Assembly: GCA_028706005.1 (NCBI GenBank)
Contig: JAQWCI010000005.1
Coordinates: forward strand, 1-40,335
Direction: 5' to 3'
From: Lachnospiraceae bacterium
GTDB lineage: Bacteria > Bacillota > Clostridia > Lachnospirales > Lachnospiraceae
DNA length: 40,335 nt
Program-made: the position numbers and the translations under genes
Notes under the pieces: model-generated
What the model saw: the letters and a program-made list of their open reading frames with translations, nothing else
What the model was told of the DNA's origin: nothing
The model's database searches: none
Part shown: piece by piece, positions 15,109 to 22,659 of the stretch
How positions within the stretch are numbered: the first letter of the stretch is position 1
Layout: each line of letters begins with the position of its first letter

Positions 15109-16415
15109 ACTATTTCTATCTCTTTATCCCATGTTTTGTCCGTTGCAGGAAACATTTCTCCGAATCCGAGATCCTGTGCGTGGACCATGATATGCCCATC
15201 TTTGTTCATTGAAAGGCAAAGCTTGATTCTTGTCGTGCGGGGTGGTCTGACAGGCATTCCTTCGAGTGTTATTGTTTCCTCTCTTGTTTCTCCCCCTGTA
15301 ATAGGTGTCAGAATCAGATGAAGATCACTGGCTCCGTCAACGATGAATTCCTTTTCACTTCCTGCTTCATACCAGCTGGTTCCTGCACTCATCAACGGAT
15401 AATACATACTCCTGTCATGTTTCATTGCCATCACACCGACGTTTGTGGTCAGGCAGTTGTCGCCAAGGAAGAAATACTCCCTGGCCGACTGCGGCCTGTC
15501 ACCGCGCATCAAAGCGCCATAGGCTGCACCGCGGCTGTAAAGATTATTTCCCAGGAACACCCTCCTGTGATAACAGAGATAGCTGAGCGATTCTTTCATC
15601 CATCTTGTACGGAAGCCCTCTCCTATCAGAAAAGCACTTGAAATATCGTCGACCGGAACACATTTCTTAAGGACGCTCAGGAAAGTCTCATCACGAAGGT
15701 CGTGAGCGGTCGTCTGCTGCGATGACGCCTGTTGCTTTTTCATAGCTTCATCGCTCATTTCGCGAAACTCCTGCTTTTTAATAAACGCGACGATCGGATC
15801 AGTTTTGACGTTATACACCATGCGGTAACTATATAAAGTGCGTGAACCGTCATACTCAAAGAGTATACTGTCCTTTTCATGCAGCGACCGCGGCTGCATA
15901 AGCAGGAAATTATAATACGAATTGCTATGGCTTTCCCACGCTATATCATCTATAGGAAGGTCAAGAAATTTCCTGACTTTCTTAAGTGCCTCTACAAGCG
16001 GGGCATCCATGCTGTCTAATGTGAACATGAGTGTTGCAATTTTCTCAGTCGGAACTTCTGTTGACAGAAGTACAAGGCAGCGCTTAATGAAAAGAGCCAG
16101 CATCGAACATGGATCATATTCCTGACCCTCGATATTGATCGGACGTCCTGTCACGGCTGCTGAAAGAATATGCGCAACTTCAGTCCCTGCTCCCTGTCTG
16201 TTCCACTCTTCCGCTTCTTTTCCGACGAACCAGATGTTGACGCCTGTCTTTTTCGTCATCCTGGTCGGAATGTCGTAGTCATCTGTTCCGTCAGTTACGG
16301 CAAACGTGACCGGTTCAAGAGTTGAGCCGGCCGTACAGTATGATATCTGGCAGCTGTTCTCTCCCAGATCAAAACCCACCATATACTTTTTGTCGTTCTG
16401 ATGTGTAGCCAACAT
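15105..16415 (-). CDS. Degenerate lid-less Hsp70/actin-fold protein (DUF5716-like)
   Basis: 436 residues from the ATG at 16415 (GGTGG five bases upstream; an ATG at 16427 is the alternative). The layout matches Hsp70: phosphate-1-like VGFDLGENSCQISY (13-26), a VGKEAEEW segment as in Hsp70 subdomain IIA, a phosphate-2 region reduced to LFEYDGSRTLYSY, and an adenosine-like segment AFLIGEGFRTRWMKESLSYL then FLGNNLYSRGAAYGALM (287-303). From about 320 to 430 it resembles the Hsp70 substrate-binding beta domain: NVGVMAM, a spaced TPITGGETREE, and RIKLCLSMNKDGHIMVHAQD. The helical lid is absent. The Gly-rich phosphate-2 loop is eroded, so ATP hydrolysis is doubtful. I recall such proteins as DUF5716; not verified. 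Confidence 0.82.
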   Translation of the reverse strand: MLATHQNDKKYMVGFDLGENSCQISYCTAGSTLEPVTFAVTDGTDDYDIPTRMTKKTGVNIWFVGKEAEEWNRQGAGTEVAHILSAAVTGRPINIEGQEYDPCSMLALFIKRCLVLLSTEVPTEKIATLMFTLDSMDAPLVEALKKVRKFLDLPIDDIAWESHSNSYYNFLLMQPRSLHEKDSILFEYDGSRTLYSYRMVYNVKTDPIVAFIKKQEFREMSDEAMKKQQASSQQTTAHDLRDETFLSVLKKCVPVDDISSAFLIGEGFRTRWMKESLSYLCYHRRVFLGNNLYSRGAAYGALMRGDRPQSAREYFFLGDNCLTTNVGVMAMKHDRSMYYPLMSAGTSWYEAGSEKEFIVDGASDLHLILTPITGGETREETITLEGMPVRPPRTTRIKLCLSMNKDGHIMVHAQDLGFGEMFPATDKTWDKEIEIV

Positions 16416-16438
16416 TTTTTCCACCATGCCTGAGCGTT

Positions 16439-19400
16439 CTAGCGCTTAAAGAGTGTCTGGACCATATGCGCCCTGCGGTTATATTTTTCAAGAGATGCAA
16501 GAGCTTCATCATAATGCTGTGTCTTTGTCAGCATCGATATGTGATTGATCTCACCGAAACGATCCTCTCCTGCGTCCGAAATACGTGTATCCTGACTGAA
16601 TGTGCCACTCTCCACGACATTTTTCTGTGCCGCATCGTCTGTCACGAAATACCTGACCTGCTCTCCGAAGAACAGTACGAACCCTGCTACATAGATACCC
16701 TCATACATTTCTTTCATGGGCTGTACCTTATAGACCTGATCATTATCAGTTCCGGCAGCCCCGCCTGACGTTGGCGCTCCCGGATTCAATGAAACGCTAT
16801 AGTGAAGAAGCACGCTTGCCTCGGGTCTTCCCTTGAACTGCATCAGCGTCTCATCAGCAAACTCCTGCAGTTCAGGGAGAAGTCCCGAAAAACGTCTGTA
16901 GAACGGGAAAACTATGTTTTCCTTAAGGAGATCATGCAGGAATAGTTTTGCTGTCGCAAGTTCCTGCTCACTCATTTCTCCTGACCTCTTTGACAGATTT
17001 CTGAGATATGCCATGCGGCTCACGTCGTATATGGAAACGCCTTTCCTTGCATATTCGCCTATTCTGTCGAATGCCTCTCGTCCGAATGACATATCATTGA
17101 CAAAATAATAATGCGATATCTGTGCAAGCAGCGCTGATACTGACTCTTTTGGCTCCTTGGAGGCCACCGCTGCCGTGATAAGCTCTTCTTCATCACGCAG
17201 GACTACGCCTGTATAAAGCATCTGATTAATCATGCGACCCGGCATCATGGTGCAGTCAGTGTCAAAACGTCCGGCTGCATGCCTTATTTCATCAAGTTCT
17301 GAAGCTAGTCCCTCAAAACACCTTTCCATGTAAAGCAGAAGACTCTCGTCATACTTGCCCTGAACAAAAATCTCATGTATGATTTCTGCAAGTTTTGCAT
17401 CATACATCGGCTCTTCCCGCACAATTATGCGGTTCATGAGCCTCATGAGCACTGCCGCATCGGCGCCGTATGTCCCGTACGTCATGACCCAGCTAAGTGC
17501 TTTATCATTAAATCCGCGCTGAACAAGATAGAACAGTATCTCACCGCGTTCTCCGGCCTTCAGATACTCAGGTCTTACTTTTTCCAGAAAATCATCTATT
17601 TCCCGCGTAAGGTCATGCTCATCATAATACTTGAGAAGATTGATCCTTATCTCCTGCCTCACCGGTTCTCTCAATTCATCAGAATCTGCAAGCGCCCTGA
17701 ACCTTGTGAAATTTTCTGCCGTGATACTATACCAGGTCTTTGATACCCCTGTCATATAAAGATCATAGAGCGTGTTGTCTGTATCCAGATCTGAAATGAG
17801 CGGCGCAATATCTGCATATCTCACAAGCCTGTCATAAGTGCTCTTTGCACTCGCGCTGTAACGATTTCCGGCCATATCCTCAAAGAAAATATGTACGTCA
17901 TCTCCGAATATCGGCAGCATACAGTCAGTTCCGCTCATAGGATATGACTTTTCAGATTTCAATCTGTCATAGCAGAGTATTATCTTTGCAAGACCTATCA
18001 TCTGCGTGTGTACATTGCATGCAAAAATGCATGCGCAGGCATCTGCCGCATTCGAATCATTCAGCGTAGTGTTATCGAGAACATGTTCATAAAGATAACA
18101 CAGCGCCGTGGTCACCCTCCTTTTAGAGAGCATCTCCATGGTAAATTCGCTGATTGCCGGCAGATACTGTTCATAAATTCCAGCCAGGTGAGTCCTGTGC
18201 ATATTTACATAGGCATACAGTCTGGCCTTCAGTTCGTAAGGAAGCGAGCACTGATACGCAAAATACATCACTACTTCCTGCGGGATCTCCCCACTGTAAT
18301 CTTCCGGAAGCGACAGCATATAATACTCAAAAAGTCTTGTAAGCGTAAGCTCGCTCTTAATGCCCCTGCTGTACCATTCAAAACATGATTCTCCTGTCAT
18401 GTTGCCGCGGATCATAAGTGTGCATATTGATAACAATGTTTCTTTCTCAAACAGTTTTTGTTCATAACCGGCCTTAAGTATCTTCTGAAGAAGCATGGAA
18501 TAGCTCTTATGTCTTACCGCCAGGAAATTTACCTGAGTCATGACCTGTTCATTCAAGAGACCCTTTTTAGCCGCAAAAAATAACACCTCCAACTCAAACT
18601 CATCAAGTCCTGACAGGAATTCCGGATTTTCTTCTATGAGAGCCCACGCCTCACAGAATAGAACAGGGCTTTTTGCTCCTGTAGCAAACTGCTGTCTGAT
18701 TATTTCCCATTTTCTTCTGGGCTTTGTGCGGAATTCAGGAGAACAGTATATATAAAGCCAGGCGATACGCCAATTATCAGGATACTTATTGAGCTCAGTC
18801 TCAAGACGTTCAGCAGAATCATAGGCCGTCACTGTGCTCTCGTCATCAGCACAGATTGCTCCAAGGTATACTCTGTAGCTGTATAATAGCGGATCACTCT
18901 TCTCAAGTACCCTGTGCCCCGGATCCGAATATGAAGGAATGCCGAATGTATCCTCTACTCTCCGGTCAAAATCCGCGAGCTCCCAGGCAGCATCTCTCTG
19001 TCTTCCAGCCGTTATGTCACAGTGTGCTTTGTACAGCACCCCGATGGGATCGTCAGGTTCAATAGCCCTTAGACGATTTACAAGCACTTCCGTCTGCGAA
19101 AGCCATTCTTTGCCACGCATCTTCTTTGATCTGAAATTAACATAATACCTGGTGATCAGAAGTTTTATCTGTTCCAGCTCCTTACGGTTAAGGAACCCTG
19201 CATCCATTGTCGAAAGATGTGCATATGCCTCAACAGGTATCTTCAGATCGCACCATGCGCCCCGTATACTTATGCTGCCCATATTGCGTCCATCATGCAT
19301 CATGGCAGGATCGACATAATAGTGGACTTCAGCGCTCGCACCGTCGAAATCATCCTGTGTTATGCTGCTGTTCACAGGAATTAAAAATGCGCAGTCACTC

Positions 19401-20179
19401 GTTACCGTAAGATCTGTATATCCCCATCCATTCCTGATAATGCGGAAATAATATTCCCTCTTCTTAACATTTACCGGATTTCCAAAACTGTTGGCCGAAA
19501 CAGCCACCGGGTCATCAATGCCACCGGCTTCCGTGCGATTATATGCTGCACGTGACCTTAAATCGGTGCATATTCTGGATGTCTCAGGCATGAACTCCTG
19601 AGGCATCTTACAATTCGATGAAATAAGGTATTCTTCTACATTCTGCTCATTTCCTGAATTTGATTTCAGTCCCTGATACAGTGCCCTTGCTTCCGTGTCC
19701 TCATCAGTAAAGATTCCTTCAAACTCCGGACTGTAGAAAACGCTTACCGCTTCCTTCCAGTCGGTCTTTGCAAGCGCTGCAAAAGCTTCAGGAGAATTCA
19801 CCACTCCTTTGGAAGACATCGGTGCTTTTTCTTTTATTGTTACCTCAAATGGAAGTTTATATTCGCCCTGATTGGAAATTATACGAAAATAGCCATCAAT
19901 GATGTCACCGATTGAATACGCTGTCGAATCGAAGCGCCAGACGATCTCATCAGCCGACCCTGAAAATTCTCCGGTAACACATTGCATGGAAACAGATGAA
20001 GATGATACAAAGCCCTGGACACTGTGTCCCGTTGGGCCATATACCGTGAATGTTCCCTCTGCCGCTGTAAATGGATCTGCCTCGATATCAAGCTTTGCCG
20101 AGGAAAATGTCAGCGGTCCGTGAATAATATGAAATTTGTCCCCCGACATACACCCGGTCATTTCAGAATCGAGTCCCAT
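16439..20179 (-). CDS. Giant beta-domain plus helical-repeat protein of the htpG cluster (DUF5717-like)
   Basis: 1246 residues from the ATG at 20179 (GGGAGA seven bases upstream); a TTG at 20251 extends the frame, but that stretch contains the promoter. No signal peptide or membrane segment. A first beta-rich domain lies at about 15-117 (ends YKLPFEVTIKEK), a helical segment at 130-215, a second beta domain at 230-322 (REYYFRIIRNGWGYTDLTVT to LKIPVEAYAHL), then about 800 residues of helical hairpins resembling TPR/HEAT solenoids, and a short beta-rich end (YEGIYVAGFVLFFGEQVRYF). I cannot assign a function. It follows htpG by 92 bases and precedes the Hsp70-like gene by 23. It matches my memory of DUF5717 proteins of Lachnospiraceae; not verified. 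Confidence 0.85.
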   Translation of the reverse strand: MGLDSEMTGCMSGDKFHIIHGPLTFSSAKLDIEADPFTAAEGTFTVYGPTGHSVQGFVSSSSVSMQCVTGEFSGSADEIVWRFDSTAYSIGDIIDGYFRIISNQGEYKLPFEVTIKEKAPMSSKGVVNSPEAFAALAKTDWKEAVSVFYSPEFEGIFTDEDTEARALYQGLKSNSGNEQNVEEYLISSNCKMPQEFMPETSRICTDLRSRAAYNRTEAGGIDDPVAVSANSFGNPVNVKKREYYFRIIRNGWGYTDLTVTSDCAFLIPVNSSITQDDFDGASAEVHYYVDPAMMHDGRNMGSISIRGAWCDLKIPVEAYAHLSTMDAGFLNRKELEQIKLLITRYYVNFRSKKMRGKEWLSQTEVLVNRLRAIEPDDPIGVLYKAHCDITAGRQRDAAWELADFDRRVEDTFGIPSYSDPGHRVLEKSDPLLYSYRVYLGAICADDESTVTAYDSAERLETELNKYPDNWRIAWLYIYCSPEFRTKPRRKWEIIRQQFATGAKSPVLFCEAWALIEENPEFLSGLDEFELEVLFFAAKKGLLNEQVMTQVNFLAVRHKSYSMLLQKILKAGYEQKLFEKETLLSICTLMIRGNMTGESCFEWYSRGIKSELTLTRLFEYYMLSLPEDYSGEIPQEVVMYFAYQCSLPYELKARLYAYVNMHRTHLAGIYEQYLPAISEFTMEMLSKRRVTTALCYLYEHVLDNTTLNDSNAADACACIFACNVHTQMIGLAKIILCYDRLKSEKSYPMSGTDCMLPIFGDDVHIFFEDMAGNRYSASAKSTYDRLVRYADIAPLISDLDTDNTLYDLYMTGVSKTWYSITAENFTRFRALADSDELREPVRQEIRINLLKYYDEHDLTREIDDFLEKVRPEYLKAGERGEILFYLVQRGFNDKALSWVMTYGTYGADAAVLMRLMNRIIVREEPMYDAKLAEIIHEIFVQGKYDESLLLYMERCFEGLASELDEIRHAAGRFDTDCTMMPGRMINQMLYTGVVLRDEEELITAAVASKEPKESVSALLAQISHYYFVNDMSFGREAFDRIGEYARKGVSIYDVSRMAYLRNLSKRSGEMSEQELATAKLFLHDLLKENIVFPFYRRFSGLLPELQEFADETLMQFKGRPEASVLLHYSVSLNPGAPTSGGAAGTDNDQVYKVQPMKEMYEGIYVAGFVLFFGEQVRYFVTDDAAQKNVVESGTFSQDTRISDAGEDRFGEINHISMLTKTQHYDEALASLEKYNRRAHMVQTLFKR

Positions 20180-20185
20180 TAAAAA

Positions 20186-20216
20186 TCTCCCGGCGGAGCT
20201 ATGCCCCATCGGGAGA
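20186..20216 (-). promoter_or_regulatory. Hairpin that hides the ribosome binding site of the giant protein gene
   Basis: On the minus strand TCTCCCG (20216-20210) pairs with CGGGAGA (20192-20186); inside it GGGGC pairs with GCTCC around an ATA loop. The 3' arm contains the GGGAGA ribosome binding site, and TTTTTA follows directly before the ATG. In a transcript coming from htpG it could act as an attenuator or sequester the site. Confidence 0.6.
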
Positions 20217-20225
20217 ATTATAACA
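20217..20225 (-). promoter_or_regulatory. Extended -10 promoter inside the htpG cluster
   Basis: TGTTATAAT, a perfect TGnTATAAT extended -10; the -35 is weak. The expected start near 20210 falls at the base of the hairpin, so RNA from this promoter would lack most of the 5' arm and leave the ribosome binding site free. Confidence 0.5.
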
Positions 20226-20271
20226 CTTGTTGTAGTCTCAATCCACGGCAAAAATGCCTTTTGTCACTAAA

Positions 20272-22452
20272 CTATTGCTGCTCTTTTTTCTGATCATCTG
20301 TTGCGTCGTCTGTTGTTTCGGCCTTTGTGTCCTTTGCCAGCATGACCATTATATCGTTAGTGCGGACAACAAATTTGCTCATGGCATCAGGTGAGAGCGG
20401 TGCATTCTGAAGTTCAGCGAGATCATAGAGCTGCTCGCATATCATTTTCGTGTTGCTGCCGCTTTGATGGTTCAGTACATACTGCACGAGCGGATGGTTC
20501 GCGTTGAGCACAAGTGTCTCGCCTTCTTTTGCATAATCATCCATTCCTGTCGGCATTCCATTCATAGCGTACATCTTCATCATATCAGACATACGGCGGT
20601 TCTGTTCATCAACTGTAAGTATGGATGAGACCTTCTTGTCCTTGAGCTTTGTGAGGGAAATCTTCAGCTTGTCCTTCTTAAGAGCCTTACGGATTACCTT
20701 TGTTATTTCATCCTCCTGCTTCTTGAGATCTTCGGCTGCCTTTTCGCCTGTGCGGCTCTTCATTGCATCCTGAACACCGGCATCGACACGGGCGAAATGT
20801 ATACCCTCATTCTTGGACTCCAGCTGCTGTATGAACGGCTGGTCGATCTGATGATCCATTATGAAAGCCTGCATCTTCTGAGCACGGAACATAGCGACAT
20901 ACTGTCCCTGCTGCTGCGGATCTGTCACATAATATATTGTCCTGTCCTGAGGTTTCTCTTCCGGCTTACCTTCCGGCTTATCCGCGGGCTCTGCTTGCTT
21001 TCCGGCATCGTCACCCTTTGCTTCATCACCAGGCTTTGCTTCTTCAACCGGCTTTGCTTCTTCCTCTTCCTTGCCGGCGTCCTTGTTTATCTCAAGTGCA
21101 TCAGGAAGGACCACATACTTTCCGTCAATATTCTTGAAGAGTATGTAATCAGTCATCTTCTCGCAGAACTTATCATCTTTGAGGCAGCCATACTTTATGA
21201 ACGGAGCAATATCGTCCCAGTACTTCTCATAGCTTGCTCTGTCCGTCTTGCACATTCCTGACAGCTTCTCAGCTACCTTCTTTGTGATGTAATCAGATAT
21301 CTTCTTCGAGAATCCATCGTTCTGAAGTGCAGAACGCGATACGTTCAGCGGAAGATCAGGGCAATCAATGACACCCTTGAGGAGCATCAGGAATTCCGGA
21401 ATGACTTCCTTGATATTATCAGCAACAAAGACCTGATTATTATAAAGTTTGATTACACCCTCAGCTGATTCATACTCCAGATTGATCTTGGGGAAGTACA
21501 GGATACCCTTGAGGTTGAAAGGATAATCCATATTGAGGTGGATCCAGAACAACGGTTCCTTGTAATCGTTGAATGTCTTGCGATAGAACTCTTTGTACTC
21601 CTCATCCGTGCAATCCTTTGGAGTCTTTGTCCAAAGTGGATAAATATCATTCATGAGTTCCGGTCTCTTCTTGATCTTGAAGCGCTTTTCTTCAGGCTTC
21701 TCTTCCTTTTTCTCATCCTTATTATCTGTAGATGTTTCGGCCTTTTTCTCAGGCGGAAGCTCCTCGAGTATGATATCGTCGGGGCGTCTTTCTGATTCTT
21801 TTATTGTCTCTGTATCTTTTGTTCCTGCGCTCTGCAGATAAATTTCCACAGGCATGAACGAACAATACTTCTCTATTGTTTCCTTCGCCTTGTAGTAATT
21901 GGAGAATTCAACACAATCATCAGTCAGATGAAGTGTTACCTTTGTCCCCGCCGATGACATTGTTCCTTCATCCATAGTGAAATCACTGCTGCCATCACAC
22001 TCCCAGTGCACAGGTCTTGCATCCTTTTTGTATGAAAGCGTATCGATCTCAACCAGTTCCGACACCATGAAAGTTGAATAAAAACCAAGTCCGAAATGGC
22101 CTATGATCTGATCGCTGTTTGCTTTATCTTTATATTTTGCCAGGAAATCAGCAGCCCCTGAAAAAGCCACGTTATTTATGTATTCCTTTACTTCGTCGGC
22201 GGTCATACCGATACCGTTATCAGTAAATGTCATGGTCTTTTCTTCCTGGTCTACCACAACATCGATCCTGGGCTTATAATCTGCCGGCAGCTCTGCCTCA
22301 CCTATGACACTGAGTTTATTCAGTTTTGTTATTGCATCGCAGCCATTTGAAATTACTTCACGGGCAAAAATATCATGGTCTGAGTAAAGCCATTTCTTGA
22401 TTATCGGGAACATGTTCTCACTGTTAATTGACAAACTGCCTTTTTCTTCCAT
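20272..22452 (-). CDS. htpG: Hsp90-family chaperone HtpG with charged insertions
   Basis: Hsp90 chaperone, 726 residues against about 620-640 for usual HtpG. The N-domain ATP site is present: REVISNGCDAITKL (Glu32 region, Asn36), FTDNGIGMT (Asp78), and IGHFGLGFYSTFMV lid segment. The middle domain keeps the catalytic-arginine loop LPLNVSRSALQ (Arg373). Two charged low-complexity stretches explain the extra length: about 208-262 between N and middle domains, where eukaryotic Hsp90 has its charged linker, and about 455-503 rich in Lys, Glu, Pro and Ala before the C-terminal part. GGAGG lies nine bases before the ATG. A perfect CIRCE and a promoter precede it, so HrcA repression is expected. Confidence 0.95.
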   Translation of the reverse strand: MEEKGSLSINSENMFPIIKKWLYSDHDIFAREVISNGCDAITKLNKLSVIGEAELPADYKPRIDVVVDQEEKTMTFTDNGIGMTADEVKEYINNVAFSGAADFLAKYKDKANSDQIIGHFGLGFYSTFMVSELVEIDTLSYKKDARPVHWECDGSSDFTMDEGTMSSAGTKVTLHLTDDCVEFSNYYKAKETIEKYCSFMPVEIYLQSAGTKDTETIKESERRPDDIILEELPPEKKAETSTDNKDEKKEEKPEEKRFKIKKRPELMNDIYPLWTKTPKDCTDEEYKEFYRKTFNDYKEPLFWIHLNMDYPFNLKGILYFPKINLEYESAEGVIKLYNNQVFVADNIKEVIPEFLMLLKGVIDCPDLPLNVSRSALQNDGFSKKISDYITKKVAEKLSGMCKTDRASYEKYWDDIAPFIKYGCLKDDKFCEKMTDYILFKNIDGKYVVLPDALEINKDAGKEEEEAKPVEEAKPGDEAKGDDAGKQAEPADKPEGKPEEKPQDRTIYYVTDPQQQGQYVAMFRAQKMQAFIMDHQIDQPFIQQLESKNEGIHFARVDAGVQDAMKSRTGEKAAEDLKKQEDEITKVIRKALKKDKLKISLTKLKDKKVSSILTVDEQNRRMSDMMKMYAMNGMPTGMDDYAKEGETLVLNANHPLVQYVLNHQSGSNTKMICEQLYDLAELQNAPLSPDAMSKFVVRTNDIMVMLAKDTKAETTDDATDDQKKEQQ

Positions 22453-22490
22453 TTCGATGATCCTCCTTGAGCATTAACATTATCTTTTAT

Positions 22491-22516
22491 CGCGGTCACT
22501 ATACGTACCGACCGCG
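22491..22516 (-). promoter_or_regulatory. 5' leader hairpin of htpG
   Basis: CGCGGTC / GACCGCG, seven perfect pairs with a 12-base loop, in the htpG leader about 25 bases before the ribosome binding site. No T run follows. It may stabilise the mRNA or act as a thermosensitive element; unproven. Confidence 0.4.
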
Positions 22517-22534
22517 TCATTCATCACAAATGAA

Positions 22535-22562
22535 AGTCTATCACCGGAAAAAACAAAGTCAA
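22535..22562 (-). promoter_or_regulatory. Promoter of htpG
   Basis: -35 TTGACT (22562-22557, five of six), 16-base spacer, -10 TAGACT (22540-22535, four of six). The CIRCE palindrome ends seven bases upstream of the -35, so bound HrcA would touch RNA polymerase. Confidence 0.65.
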
Positions 22563-22569
22563 TAAAAAA

Positions 22570-22596
22570 TTAGCACTCATTTTGAATGAGTGCTAA
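22570..22596 (-). promoter_or_regulatory. CIRCE element (HrcA operator), also terminator-shaped
   Basis: TTAGCACTC-N9-GAGTGCTAA, a perfect match to the HrcA operator consensus. The nine-base centre is itself nearly self-complementary, so the RNA can form a 12-pair stem with a three-base loop. On the minus strand it is followed at once by TTTTTT. It is 64 bases after the cardiolipin synthase stop. Confidence 0.95.
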
Positions 22597-22659
22597 CAAA
22601 AGTCTCGAAGTGCTGATAAATACTGCGTTTGTGCGATTATAAAACTTTTCTAAACTGCA

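Noticed and set aside
21001-21080. Short repeated motif in the htpG coding region (GGCTTTGCTTC-type)
   Set aside because: It encodes the low-complexity EAKP-rich insertion and is explained by coding repeats, not a CRISPR or DNA repeat array.
20797-21261. Leucine-rich plus-strand frame that could look like a membrane protein
   Set aside because: It is antisense to the charged insertion of HtpG; Lys/Glu codons read backwards give Leu/Phe.
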